Shown here piece by piece: positions 17,260 to 25,593 of a stretch of 64,000 nucleotides of DNA (position 1 is the first letter of the stretch; each line of letters starts with the position of its first letter). The DNA is taken from contig JABAKE010000020.1 of NCBI GenBank assembly GCA_019779905.1, positions 1 through 64,000 of the forward strand. Direction: 5' to 3'. Origin of the DNA: Modestobacter lapidis (GTDB lineage Bacteria; Actinomycetota; Actinomycetes; Mycobacteriales; Geodermatophilaceae). The position numbers were made by a program, and so were the translations under genes. The notes under the pieces are model-generated. The model saw only the letters and a list, made by a program, of their open reading frames with translations, made no database searches and was not told where the DNA came from.

Positions 17260-17946
17260 GTGAGCTCTGCCAGGTGCAGCACCGGGGAGTGCCCGGGTGT
17301 TCCCCGGGTGGTGCTGGTTCCGGGACTGGGCCTGGACCGGCGGTCCTCGGCCCGGCTGCGGAGGCTGGTGGCGGCCGACGTGGTGCACCTGCCGGGCATG
17401 GGACGGCGGTCACCGGTACCCGCCCTCGACGAGCTCGCCGCCCGCCTGCTGGCCGGGATCGGGCCGGGCCCGGTGGTGCTGGTCGGGCACTCGCAGAGCT
17501 GCCAGGTGGTCGTCGCCGCGGCCGCGGACCCGCGGGTCGCCGGCCTGCTGCTGCTGGGGCCGACGACCGACCCGCGGCTGCGCCGACTGGGGGTGCTCGC
17601 CGCGCGCTGGGTGCGGACGGCGGTGCGCGAGCCGGTGTGGCAGCTGCCGCTCGTGCTGTCCCAGTGGCTGCGGACCGGGCCGCGGGCGATGACCGCGCTG
17701 TGGCGGGTCACCGCACCGGACCGGATCGATGCCCGGCTCGCGGGCGTGGCGGTGCCGGTGGTGGTCGTCCGGGGCACCCGGGATGCGCTGTGCCCGCACG
17801 ACTGGGCCGCCCGCCTGGCCGGCTGCGCACCGGCCGGCCGGCTGGTCGAGCTGCCGGGGGCGGCGCACATGACGGTGCAGACCCACCCGGGCGACGTCTC
17901 CCGGCTGGTGGCGGGCCTGTCAGGCGACCGGGCGGACGAGGGCTGA
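17260..17946 (+). CDS. Alpha/beta hydrolase
   Basis: A small alpha/beta hydrolase of up to 228 residues. It has VVLVPGLGLDRRS (oxyanion region), the nucleophile elbow VGHSQSCQ, VVVRGTRDALCP with the likely acid, and PGAAHMTVQTHP with the catalytic His. The substrate cannot be predicted. The start is uncertain: the GTG at 17260 gives the longest form, but in-frame GTG codons about 10-15 residues later place the first strand closer to the N-terminus. Its 3' end overlaps the convergent hydrolase gene by 27 bases. Confidence 0.75.
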   Translation: MSSARCSTGECPGVPRVVLVPGLGLDRRSSARLRRLVAADVVHLPGMGRRSPVPALDELAARLLAGIGPGPVVLVGHSQSCQVVVAAAADPRVAGLLLLGPTTDPRLRRLGVLAARWVRTAVREPVWQLPLVLSQWLRTGPRAMTALWRVTAPDRIDARLAGVAVPVVVVRGTRDALCPHDWAARLAGCAPAGRLVELPGAAHMTVQTHPGDVSRLVAGLSGDRADEG

Positions 17947-18849
17947 GCACCAGCCGGCCACGGTCTCCAGCACCGCCGGGTCGACCGGGCGGCGCAGCTC
18001 CTCCCGGTAGGCGCGCAACGAGGCCGGGCCGGGCTGGCGGCGCAGCGTGTGCGTCAGGTCGGGCACCCGGTGCACGGTGACCGGGGCGGGCACGGTCGCC
18101 GCGATGACGTCGAGGTCGGCCGGGTCCACCTGGAGGTCCTTCTCGCCGGTGAGCGCCAGCACCGGCACGGTCACCCGGGCGAGGTCGGTGCGCGGGTCGT
18201 GGTCGAGGAACTCCCGGGTCCAGCGGGCGTTGAGCCGGGCGCCGTCGATCCGGGCGATGTCGGTGGTGGTGGCCCGGATCTTCGTGTGGTTGGCCGCGAC
18301 CCTGGTCTCCAGGTCGGTGCGCAGCAGCCGGAGCACCCCGCGCACGGGTGCGGGGAGTGTGGGCGCCAGCTGCCGGGCCTGCCAGCGGAGCAGCTGTTCA
18401 CCCGGCGTGGCGCTGCACGACAGCAGCACGAGCCCGGCCGGTGGTGCGCCCCGGGCGGCGAGCGCGGCGGCGAGCAGTGCTCCCTCGCTGTGCCCGGCGA
18501 CCACCAGGCGCGCCGGGTCGACCTCGGGACGTGCGGCGAGGGTGTCGCGGGCCGCGGCGAGGTCGTCGAGGTTGTCGTAGAGGCCGGCGGCCCGCCAGTC
18601 ACCGGGGCTGGCGCCGACACCCCGCTTGTCGTAGCGCAGCGAGGCGAACCCGGCCGCGGCGAGGGTGGTCGCCAGCTGCCGGGCCACGTCGAACTGCATC
18701 CGGCGGTGGTTGGAGTTCCGGTCGATCGGGCCCGAGCCGGAGGCGATCAGCACGGCCGGGACGGGGCCGGTCGCGGCCCGGTTGTCCGGCAGGGCCAGCG
18801 TGCCGGCCAGCTCCTGGTCCCCGGTCAGGACGACGTCCTGCTTGCGCAC
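17920..18849 (-). CDS. Alpha/beta hydrolase, dienelactone hydrolase/YqiA-like
   Basis: A 309-residue alpha/beta hydrolase. It has GPVPAVLIASGSGPIDRNSN followed by LRYDKRGVGASPGDW, the nucleophile elbow VVAGHSEGALLA, ALTGEKDLQVDP carrying the acid and VPDLTHTLRRQPGPAS carrying the His. This is the family often labelled alpha/beta hydrolase or prolyl-oligopeptidase-like with unknown substrate. The GTG at 18849 lies one base after the stop of the upstream PH-like gene (18851), so both form one transcript divergent from the ArsR-like regulator gene. Confidence 0.85.
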   Translation of the reverse strand: MRKQDVVLTGDQELAGTLALPDNRAATGPVPAVLIASGSGPIDRNSNHRRMQFDVARQLATTLAAAGFASLRYDKRGVGASPGDWRAAGLYDNLDDLAAARDTLAARPEVDPARLVVAGHSEGALLAAALAARGAPPAGLVLLSCSATPGEQLLRWQARQLAPTLPAPVRGVLRLLRTDLETRVAANHTKIRATTTDIARIDGARLNARWTREFLDHDPRTDLARVTVPVLALTGEKDLQVDPADLDVIAATVPAPVTVHRVPDLTHTLRRQPGPASLRAYREELRRPVDPAVLETVAGWCSALVRPVA

Positions 18850-18850
18850 G

Positions 18851-19204
18851 TCAGCCGACCGGCCGCAGGCGGGTGAGCTCGGCCGCCGTGGCGGCCGGGT
18901 CGGGGAGCCCGACCAGCACGGTGTCGAACCGCTGGCCGGTCAGCCGCAGCCGCAGCGCGGGCCGGCCGCCCCGCACGCTGACGAAGGACCGCTCGCCGCG
19001 CCGCCGCCAGGTGCCGATCCTGCGGCTGGGGAGGCCCAGCCCGGGGGCGCGCAGGCCGCGGACGGCGGCGGCCCCGTCGGGCACGACCTCGACGTCGGTG
19101 ACGGCACCGAGCGGCACGGTGAGGTCGCGCAGCAGGCCGGCGATCTTCTCGCGCCGGGCGAGCTGGACGGTGAGGGTCTCGGTGGTCATCTGCACGGTCG
19201 CCAT
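18851..19204 (-). CDS. Small conserved protein, possible PH-like fold
   Basis: A 117-residue soluble protein beginning MATVQMTTETLTVQLARREK. The alternating strands (LTVPLGAVTDVEVVPDG, SFVSVRGGRPALRLRLTG, FDTVLVGLPDPAATAAELTRL) and terminal helix resemble bacterial PH-like proteins, but this is a fold guess. It is the first gene of a two-gene unit with the hydrolase at 17920 and is divergent from a helix-turn-helix regulator. A 24-base inverted repeat lies between the two starts, so it is the likely regulated target. The ATG at 19204 lies 7 bases from that repeat. Confidence 0.65.
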   Translation of the reverse strand: MATVQMTTETLTVQLARREKIAGLLRDLTVPLGAVTDVEVVPDGAAAVRGLRAPGLGLPSRRIGTWRRRGERSFVSVRGGRPALRLRLTGQRFDTVLVGLPDPAATAAELTRLRPVG

Positions 19205-19210
19205 GGCATT

Positions 19211-19234
19211 ATCATTCCCATCCATGCGAATGAT
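19211..19234. promoter_or_regulatory. Inverted repeat operator between divergent genes
   Basis: ATCATTC (19211-19217) and GAATGAT (19228-19234) are perfect 7-base inverted arms with a 10-base spacer, in an AT-richer patch. The repeat sits between the starts of the PH-like gene and the ArsR-like regulator, the standard place for an autoregulatory operator. Confidence 0.55.
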
Positions 19235-19258
19235 GTCAACTATGAGAACGGTGAGTCG

Positions 19259-19783
19259 ATGGCCTCCGCCGACCTCCTGCTGCACCCGGTCCGGCTGCGC
19301 GTCGTCCAGGCCTTCCTGGGCGACCGCGTGCTCACCACCGCCGAGCTGCACGAGCTGCTGCCCGACGTCCCGACCGCCACCCTGTACCGGCACGTCGCGA
19401 CCCTGACCGACGCCGGCCTGCTGACCGTGGTGGCCGAGCGCCGGGTCCGCGGCGCGGCGGAGCGGACCTACCGGCTGGTGCTCGAGGCCGCGTCGGTGGC
19501 GCCGGCCGACACGGCCGGGATGACCGCTGCCGACCACGGCCGCGCGTTCACCAGCTTCGTCGGGGCGCTGCTGGCCGACTTCGGCCGCTACCTCGACCGG
19601 GGGGACGTCGACCCGGCCCGCGACGGGGTCGGCTACCGGCAGGCCGCGCTGTGGCTGGACGACGAGGAGTTCGCCGCCTTCCTGGTCGACCTCCGGAACG
19701 TCGTCGGCCGGCGGCTCGAGCTCCAGCCCGACGGGCAGCGGCGGCGGCGGTTGGTCAGCACGGTGCTCGTCCCCGGCGACTGA
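19259..19783 (+). CDS. ArsR-like helix-turn-helix transcriptional regulator
   Basis: A 174-residue regulator. LLLHPVRLRVVQAFLGDRVL and TTAELHELLPDVPTATLYRH form the winged helix-turn-helix, followed by VATLTDAGLLTVVAERRVRG as recognition and wing. The C-terminal half (DHGRAFTSFVGALLADFGRY and onward) is helical and probably senses a ligand or dimerises. This architecture is close to YdfH/ArsR-type regulators in actinobacteria. It probably represses the divergent unit at 17920-19204 through the 19211-19234 repeat. The ATG at 19259 was chosen because the HTH begins directly after it. Confidence 0.82.
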   Translation: MASADLLLHPVRLRVVQAFLGDRVLTTAELHELLPDVPTATLYRHVATLTDAGLLTVVAERRVRGAAERTYRLVLEAASVAPADTAGMTAADHGRAFTSFVGALLADFGRYLDRGDVDPARDGVGYRQAALWLDDEEFAAFLVDLRNVVGRRLELQPDGQRRRRLVSTVLVPGD

Positions 19784-19807
19784 GCGCGCCGTCCCGCGAC
19801 ACCGGAG

Positions 19808-19845
19808 GACGCCGGCCGGACCGCCGGAGCGGCCGGGCCGGCGTC
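19808..19845. terminator. Bidirectional hairpin terminator
   Basis: GACGCCGGCC (19808-19817) pairs with GGCCGGCGTC (19836-19845), a 10-base perfect stem whose loop can itself fold. It lies between the convergent ends of the ArsR-like gene and the DoxX-like gene. Confidence 0.7.
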
Positions 19846-19861
19846 GGGGTGTGCCGGGGGA

Positions 19862-20362
19862 TCAGGCGCGCTTGGCGGCCTTCTTCGCCGCCTTCCGGGT
19901 GTTCCGAGCGGCCCGGGCGGCGGCCTTGGAGGGCTTGGGTCCGCGGTCGAGCAAGCCGCTGGTGAGCAGGCCGAGCCCGATGCCCAGCATCCACACGTCC
20001 TTGGAGATCGGCAGCCCCTCCTGGGTGGGGGCCACGCTCTTGCCGGGCTTGGTCATGCCCGGGGTGCGCAGGTAGAGGCCGAGCAGGCCGGCGGAGAACC
20101 CGGTGAGCGCGGCGCCGGCGACGGCAGTGGGCACGAACGGCATCAGCAGGGCCGCGCCGATCGTGATCTCCGTGGTGGACAGCGTCCTGGCGAAGGTGGC
20201 CGGCGGGACGTCCTTGAGGAACGGGTAGGTGCCGGCGGCGAAGCCGTGCAGCCCGGCGGCGGTGCCCTCGTCGGCGTTCCGCTTGCCGAGGCCGGAGTTG
20301 AGGATGAACGCCCCGGTCGCGATGCGGGGGGCGATCTCGCTGGGGGTGATGGGCAGGCGCAT
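19862..20362 (-). CDS. DoxX-like membrane protein with lysine/alanine-rich tail
   Basis: A 166-residue protein. Residues ~5-140 have an amphipathic N-terminal segment followed by hydrophobic stretches (TEITIGAALLMPFVPTAVAG, ALTGFSAGLLGLYL, MLGIGLGLLTSGLL) that fit a DoxX-like four-helix membrane protein. The last ~28 residues (PKPSKAAARAARNTRKAAKK...) are an Ala/Lys/Arg tail like those of histone-like actinobacterial proteins. The tail could touch phospholipid head groups or nucleoid DNA. The function is unknown. The ATG at 20362 was preferred; an upstream in-frame start adds a proline/tryptophan-rich leader that does not look coding. Confidence 0.7.
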   Translation of the reverse strand: MRLPITPSEIAPRIATGAFILNSGLGKRNADEGTAAGLHGFAAGTYPFLKDVPPATFARTLSTTEITIGAALLMPFVPTAVAGAALTGFSAGLLGLYLRTPGMTKPGKSVAPTQEGLPISKDVWMLGIGLGLLTSGLLDRGPKPSKAAARAARNTRKAAKKAAKRA

Positions 20363-20471
20363 GACGACCTCACTGGGGAACGGGGATGGTGCAGTGCTCA
20401 ACCGCATCCTTCCCCGCCACCACCGCGGCCACCAGACGGGGCCCGGGGGGATCGTGCTCCCCGCCACGCCG

Positions 20472-20517
20472 GACGGGCCGGGCGCCGCCTCCCGCAGGAG
20501 ACGGTGCCCGGCCCGTC
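20472..20517 (-). terminator. Hairpin terminator after DEAD-box helicase
   Basis: GACGGGCCGGGC (20472-20483) pairs perfectly with GCCCGGCCCGTC (20506-20517); four more inner pairs, one a G-U, extend the stem to 16. It lies 32 bases beyond the helicase stop. Confidence 0.75.
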
Positions 20518-20548
20518 GGACGGTCGGCCGGCCCGGAGGCCGGAGTGG

Positions 20549-22282
20549 TCAGCGCCCCGATCGACCACGACCGCGGCCGGCGCCGGCCGGCGCCTGCCCC
20601 GCGCGGGCAGCGAGCTCGGCCCGGGTGCGCGCCGGGCCCGCCGAGCGGCCGGACGACGAGCCCGAGCCGCCACCGCGGCCCGACCGGCTGGGTGCCGCCG
20701 GCGAGCCTCCGCCGCCGCTGCGACGACGGCCGCTCCCGCCGGTGCCCTGCGGCTGCGGAGCCGGCGCGGGCGCCGGCTCGACGTGCGGCGCCGCCGGTCC
20801 GGTGAGGGCCACGATCTCCCGGGCCCCGGGCTTGATGGCCGCGACCTCCGGGGTGATGCCGGCCTGGCGGGTGAGCAGTCGCACCTCGCCGGCCTGGTCC
20901 GGCGTGGCGATGGTGACGACGATGCCGCCGGCACCGGCGCGGGCGGTCCGGCCCGAACGGTGCAGGTAGGCCTTGTGCTCGGCCGGCGGGTCGACGTGCA
21001 CGACCAGCGCGACGTCGTCGACGTGGATGCCGCGGGCGGCGATGTCGGTCGCGCACAGCACCCGGGTCTCGCCGTTGCTGAACGCCTCGAGGTTGCGCTC
21101 GCGGGCGTTCTGGCTGAGGTTGCCGTGCAGGTCGACGGCCGGCACGCCGGCGGCGGTGAGCTGCTTGGCCAGCTTCTTCGCCTGGTGCTTGGTGCGGGTG
21201 AACAGCAGGCTGCGGCCCAGGCCGGAGGCCAGCTGCTGGACGATCGCCGGCTTGTCGGCGGCGTCGACCCGGAACACGTGGTGCGTCATCGTCGAGACGG
21301 GCGCGACCGCGGGGTCGACCGAGTGGGTGGTCGGCCGGTCGAGGTAGCGCTTGATGAGCACGTCGACGCCGTTGTCCAGGGTGGCGGAGAACAGCAGCCG
21401 CTGGCCGACCTTGGGGGTGCGGTCCAGCAGCCGCTTGACGCCGGGCAGGAAGCCCAGGTCGGCCATGTGGTCCGCCTCGTCGAGGATGGTGACCTCGACG
21501 GCGCCGAGGTCGCAGTGACCCTGGCCGATCAGGTCCTCGAGCCGGCCGGGGCAGGCGATGAGCACGTCGACACCGCCGGCCAGTGCCTGCACCTGCGGGT
21601 TCTGCCCCACGCCACCGAACACGACGGTGGTCTTCATGTTCAGCGCGCGGGCCAGCGGGTCGACGACGGCGGCGACCTGGTTGGCCAGCTCACGGGTCGG
21701 CACCAGGATCAGCGACCGCGGCCGGCGCGGCTGCCGCTTGCTGGTGGAGGCGGCCAGCCGCGCGACCAGCGGGATGGAGAACGCCAGGGTCTTGCCCGAG
21801 CCGGTGCGGCCGCGGCCGAGCACGTCACGGCCGGCCAGGGTGTCCGGCAGTGTCGCGACCTGGATCGGGAACGGCGCGGTGATGCCGCTCGCGGTGAGCA
21901 CCTCGACCAGCGGGGCGGGCACGCCGAGGTCGGCGAACGTGGTGTCGGTGGGCAGCACGGTCGGGGCGTCCCCGGCCGGGACGACGGCAGTGCTGTGGGT
22001 CTCGGCGGCAGTGCCGCGGGTCCCGGCGACCGGGGCGGCCGAGTCCTCGGGGCGCGGGCCGACGCCGCGACCGCGGCCGCCGCGACGGCGCCGGTTGCGG
22101 GGGCCGTCGGAGTTGTCCGCGGGTGCGCCGGCCGCGGCGTCCGCCGGTGCGGCGGTCCGGGGGGCCTGCGGCGGCTGGAAGGCGGGGGTCGCCGGAGTGC
22201 CGGTCGGTGCGGTGGCCGGCCGGGTGGCGCGGCGACGCGAGCGGTCGGCGCTGTCGGCGGGGGGGAGGGCAGGGGTGGTCAT
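20549..22282 (-). CDS. DEAD-box ATP-dependent RNA helicase
   Basis: A 577-residue RNA helicase. Motifs in order: FADLGVP (Q-motif region), GRTGSGKT (Walker A), PTRELANQ, CPGRLEDLI, LDEADHMADLGF (DEAD), FSATLDN (SAT), LFTRTK, DLHGNLSQNARE, CATDIAARGIHVDDV and HRSGRTARAG. The core is flanked by disordered tails: an Arg/Pro/Ala-rich N-terminus (~110 residues) with an RNRRRRGGRGRG patch and a Gly/Arg/Ser-rich C-terminus, both likely RNA-binding. Such helicases remodel rRNA or mRNA and are often cold-induced. The ATG at 22282 is preceded by a long structured leader. Confidence 0.92.
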   Translation of the reverse strand: MTTPALPPADSADRSRRRATRPATAPTGTPATPAFQPPQAPRTAAPADAAAGAPADNSDGPRNRRRRGGRGRGVGPRPEDSAAPVAGTRGTAAETHSTAVVPAGDAPTVLPTDTTFADLGVPAPLVEVLTASGITAPFPIQVATLPDTLAGRDVLGRGRTGSGKTLAFSIPLVARLAASTSKRQPRRPRSLILVPTRELANQVAAVVDPLARALNMKTTVVFGGVGQNPQVQALAGGVDVLIACPGRLEDLIGQGHCDLGAVEVTILDEADHMADLGFLPGVKRLLDRTPKVGQRLLFSATLDNGVDVLIKRYLDRPTTHSVDPAVAPVSTMTHHVFRVDAADKPAIVQQLASGLGRSLLFTRTKHQAKKLAKQLTAAGVPAVDLHGNLSQNARERNLEAFSNGETRVLCATDIAARGIHVDDVALVVHVDPPAEHKAYLHRSGRTARAGAGGIVVTIATPDQAGEVRLLTRQAGITPEVAAIKPGAREIVALTGPAAPHVEPAPAPAPQPQGTGGSGRRRSGGGGSPAAPSRSGRGGGSGSSSGRSAGPARTRAELAARAGQAPAGAGRGRGRSGR

Positions 22283-22351
22283 GGGGAGGAGTCCTCAACG
22301 GTCCGGTGGCCACCGTCGATCCGCCGGGCGCGGGGCCGCCGCAGGGGGCCG

Positions 22352-22446
22352 CTTCGCTCATCCGGGTCGGACGTCGGGTCGCCGGCGCGCCTCGGTGGCG
22401 CAGCCTCGCGCCGACGTCGAGTCCACACGCTCTCGGATGAGCGAGG
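22352..22446 (-). promoter_or_regulatory. Nested stem structure in the helicase 5' region
   Basis: The 346-base gap between the helicase and MFS genes holds nested inverted repeats. The outer arms 22352-22364 and 22434-22446 match at 12 of 13 positions (core CGCTCATCCG/CGGATGAGCG). Next come GACGTCGG (22370-22377) with CCGACGTC (22411-22418), and GGCGCG (22384-22389) with CGCGCC (22407-22412), the last sharing two bases with the previous arm. They lie 70-164 bases before the helicase start, so they could be a regulatory mRNA leader or an operator cluster. Nothing else was recognised in the gap. Confidence 0.5.
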
Positions 22447-22628
22447 GGCGGCGCCGGTGACCCCCACCCTGCCAGATGCGCAGCGTGACGGGGCGGGCAC
22501 GGGGGGAGTTCCTGCTCACATCGGTCCGCACCCGGCACCGCAGCGACCCGCCCCCGGTACCGATGCCGGCGCGGCGAGCGGCAGCGGGGCCGCTGGTTGG
22601 GGAGGCAGCGGAACCGGAGGATGGCGCC

Positions 22629-23981
22629 GTGACCACCGCACCGCCCGCCACGCCGTCCCCGGCCGCCGTTCCGCACACCCGCCGGGTGCACCCGGCGTGG
22701 TGGGTGGCCGCGGTGACCTTCCTGGCGCTGATCGGTGCCGCGGCCTTCCGCGCCGTCCCCGGGGTGCTGATCGATCCGCTGCGCGAGGAGTTCGGCTGGT
22801 CGCTGTCCACGATCTCCCTGGCGGTGGCGATCAACCTGGCGCTCTACGGCCTCACCGCGCCGTTCGCCGCGGCCCTGATGGACCGGTTCGGCATCCGCCG
22901 CGTCGTCGTCGCGGCCCTGCTGGTGGTGGCCGGAGGCAGCGGCCTCACCGTCTTCATGACGGCGAGCTGGCAGCTGCTCCTGCTGTGGGGCGTGCTGGTC
23001 GGCCTGGGCACCGGGTCGATGGCGCTGGCACTGGTCGCGACGGTCAGCGGCCGGTGGTTCGTCGCCCGCCGCGGCCTGGTCTCGGGTGTGCTGACCGCCG
23101 CCGGGGCCACCGGGCAGCTGGTCTTCCTGCCGGTCGTGGCGGTGGTGAGCGAGCGGTGGGGCTGGCGTCCGGCGGCCCTGGGCACGGCCGCCGCCGCGCT
23201 GGCCGTCGTCCCGTTCGTGGCGTGGCTGCTCCGCGACCGGCCCCGCGACCTGGGCGTCGCCCCCTACGGCGGCACGCCGGCCGACGACGTCGACCCGGTG
23301 GGCGGCAACCCGGCGCGCACCGCGATCCGCGGGCTCACTGGTGCCGTGCGCACCCGGGCGTTCTGGCTGCTCGCCGGCGGCTTTCTCATCTGCGGGGCCT
23401 CGACCAACGGCCTGGTGCAGCCGCACTTCATCCCGGCCGCGCACGACCACGGCATGCCGGTGACGACGGCGGCCGGGCTGCTGGCGGTGGTCGGCATCTT
23501 CGACGTCGCCGGGACGATCCTCTCCGGCTGGCTCACCGACCGGGTCGACCCCCGGCTGCTGCTGCTGGCCTACTACGGGTTGCGGGGGATGTCGCTGTTC
23601 CTGCTGCCCCAGCTGTTCGGGGCCGACCTGCACGCCTCGATGATCGCGTTCATCGTGTTCTACGGCCTGGACTGGGTGGCGACGGTGCCGCCGACGCTGG
23701 CGATCTGCCGGCAGTACTTCGGCGCCCGGGCGCCGGTCGTCTTCGGCTGGGTCTTCGCCGCCCACCAGGTCGGCGCGGCGCTGGCCGCGTTCGGGGCCGG
23801 CGTCGTCCGCGACGTCACCGGGTCCTACGACGCCGCGTGGTACGGCGCCGCGCTGCTGTGCCTGGTCGCCGCCGCGCTGTCGATCGCGATCCGGCCGCGG
23901 CCCGAGCCGCGGCAGGGGGAACCGGACACCGGCCTGCCGAGGACGCCGGTGCAGGCCGCGGCCGACCAGGCGCACGGCTGA
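22629..23981 (+). CDS. MFS transporter, oxalate/formate antiporter-like
   Basis: A 450-residue major facilitator with 12 predicted membrane helices. Signatures are FRAVPGVLIDPLREEFGWSL after helix 1, ALMDRFGIRR between helices 2 and 3, the central loop with DDVDPVGGNP, and SGWLTDRVDPR between helices 8 and 9. The layout resembles monocarboxylate/oxalate-formate antiporters, which carry organic anions. The GTG at 22629 follows GGAGG with an 8-base spacing, so it was preferred to longer forms lacking a ribosome site. The adjacent ALDH/ligase genes suggest an organic-acid substrate, but only by position. Confidence 0.87.
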   Translation: MTTAPPATPSPAAVPHTRRVHPAWWVAAVTFLALIGAAAFRAVPGVLIDPLREEFGWSLSTISLAVAINLALYGLTAPFAAALMDRFGIRRVVVAALLVVAGGSGLTVFMTASWQLLLLWGVLVGLGTGSMALALVATVSGRWFVARRGLVSGVLTAAGATGQLVFLPVVAVVSERWGWRPAALGTAAAALAVVPFVAWLLRDRPRDLGVAPYGGTPADDVDPVGGNPARTAIRGLTGAVRTRAFWLLAGGFLICGASTNGLVQPHFIPAAHDHGMPVTTAAGLLAVVGIFDVAGTILSGWLTDRVDPRLLLLAYYGLRGMSLFLLPQLFGADLHASMIAFIVFYGLDWVATVPPTLAICRQYFGARAPVVFGWVFAAHQVGAALAAFGAGVVRDVTGSYDAAWYGAALLCLVAAALSIAIRPRPEPRQGEPDTGLPRTPVQAAADQAHG

Positions 23982-23983
23982 CC

Positions 23984-23999
23984 GTTCCGCTGGCGGAAC
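23984..23999. terminator. Short hairpin between MFS and ALDH genes
   Basis: GTTCCGC (23984-23990) pairs with GCGGAAC (23993-23999) across a 2-base loop, directly after the MFS stop. It may act for both convergent genes; the short loop makes it weaker evidence than the other hairpins. Confidence 0.4.
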
Positions 24000-24048
24000 T
24001 CGGCACAGCAGCATTGCGGGACGGATGCCGCACCGGAGCCGGGGTGCG

Positions 24049-25548
24049 TCAGCGGTGCCGGCCGTGCACCAGCCGCATCACCCGGGCCAGCGCGTCGGCG
24101 GCCCGCGCCGGCCGGCTGAAGCTCATGACGTTCACCGGCAGGCCGACGCGCTGCCGGGTGATCGCCTTGGCCCGGGTGAACTCGCGCAGCCCGTCCTCGC
24201 CGTGGATCCGGCCGAACCCGCTCTCGCCGACCCCGCCGAAGGGCAGCGCGGGCACCGAGGCGAAGGTGAGCACCGAGTTGATCGAGGTCATCCCGCTGCG
24301 CATCCGGCGGGCCAGGTCCATCGCCCGGGCCGGGGTGCCGCTGAACACCGCGCCGCCCAGACCGAGCGGGGTGGCGTTGGCCCGGGCCAGCCCTTCCTCG
24401 GCGTCGGTCACCCTGGTGATGGTCAGCGTGGGCCCGAACGTCTCCTCCCGGACCGCGGCCGAGGTCTCCGGCACGTCCAGCAGCACGGTCGGCGCGACGA
24501 GGACGCCGTCCACGGTGCCGCCGACCACGGCCCGGCCGCCGGTGGCCACGGCATCTGCCAGGTGCCGGCGGACGACGTCGGTCTGGCTCGCCATGGTCAT
24601 CGGGCCGTAGTCGGCCCCCGCGCCGGTGCCCGGGCGGAGGCCGGCCACCTGTCGGGTCACCTCGGCCACGAACCGGTCGTACACCGCGCCGGTGACGTAG
24701 ACCCGCTCGATGCCGATGCAGGTCTGGCCGGCGTTACTCATCCCGCCCCACACCGCGGCGTCGGCCGCGGCGGCCACGTCGGCGTCGTCGTCGACGATCA
24801 TCGCGTCCTTGCCGCCGCACTCCATGAGCACCGGCGTCAGCGTCTCCGCGCAGGCGGCCATCACCGTCCGGCCGGTGGCCGCCGAGCCGGTGAAGGCGAG
24901 CTTGCCGACCCCGGCCCGGCACAGCGCGGCGCCGGTCCCGCCGTCGCCGGTCACGACCGAGAAGACGTCGGCCACGTCGGGGACGGCGGCCCGCCAGGCG
25001 GCGGCCAGCCACGTGCCGATCGCGGGGGTGAACTCGCTGGGCTTGAAGACGACGGCGTTCCCGGCGGCCAGCGCGTAGGCGATCGAGCCCATCGGGGTGA
25101 ACACCGGGTAGTTCCACGGCCCGATGACGCCGACCACGCCGAGCGGCTGGTACTCCAGGTACGCGGCGTGGTTGGCCGCCAGCAGCCCCGGGTCGACCTT
25201 CCGCGGGCCCAGCGTCCTCGGCGCGTGCGCGGCGGCCCAGGCCAGGTGCTCGACGGCCAGGGTGATCTCCAGGACGGCATCGGCGTGCGGCTTGCCGTTC
25301 TCCCGGTGCACCAGGTCGGCCAGTTCGTGCACCCGCCGGGTGACGTACCCGCGGTAGGCGGCCAGCCGCAACCGGCGCTCGGCGAAGCCCAGCGCGGCCC
25401 ACCGCTCCGCGGCGGTGCGCGCCCGGGCCACGACCGTCGCGACCGTCCCGGCGTCGGCCACCGGGAAGACCCCGATCACCTCGCCGGAGCCGGGATCGGT
25501 CGACTCGAACGTCTCGCGGCCGGAGGGCGCGTCGTCGGAGAGCGGCAT
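24049..25548 (-). CDS. Aldehyde dehydrogenase family protein
   Basis: A 499-residue aldehyde dehydrogenase, not closely like the one at 9150. Landmarks are VIGPWNYPVFTPMGSIAYAL, VVFKPSEFTPAIG (cofactor Lys), FTGSAATGR, MECGGKDAMIV (catalytic Glu; Cys replaces the usual Leu after it), NAGQTCIGIERVY (catalytic Cys) and ETFGPTLTI. The C-terminal GGVGESGFGRIHGEDGL resembles succinate-semialdehyde/fatty-aldehyde-like dehydrogenases. It is 45 bases downstream of the acyl-CoA ligase on the same strand, so together they would convert an aldehyde to an acid and then to a CoA thioester. Confidence 0.9.
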   Translation of the reverse strand: MPLSDDAPSGRETFESTDPGSGEVIGVFPVADAGTVATVVARARTAAERWAALGFAERRLRLAAYRGYVTRRVHELADLVHRENGKPHADAVLEITLAVEHLAWAAAHAPRTLGPRKVDPGLLAANHAAYLEYQPLGVVGVIGPWNYPVFTPMGSIAYALAAGNAVVFKPSEFTPAIGTWLAAAWRAAVPDVADVFSVVTGDGGTGAALCRAGVGKLAFTGSAATGRTVMAACAETLTPVLMECGGKDAMIVDDDADVAAAADAAVWGGMSNAGQTCIGIERVYVTGAVYDRFVAEVTRQVAGLRPGTGAGADYGPMTMASQTDVVRRHLADAVATGGRAVVGGTVDGVLVAPTVLLDVPETSAAVREETFGPTLTITRVTDAEEGLARANATPLGLGGAVFSGTPARAMDLARRMRSGMTSINSVLTFASVPALPFGGVGESGFGRIHGEDGLREFTRAKAITRQRVGLPVNVMSFSRPARAADALARVMRLVHGRHR

Positions 25549-25593
25549 GGTGCGGCAGGTTACCCGCGGGTAGCGCCGCCGGTGACGGTTCGG

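Noticed and set aside
20246-24610. A 1454-residue open frame on the + strand across helicase, MFS and ALDH genes
   Set aside because: It is Arg/Gly/Pro-rich filler caused by high GC on the strand opposite to, or out of frame with, three clear genes.
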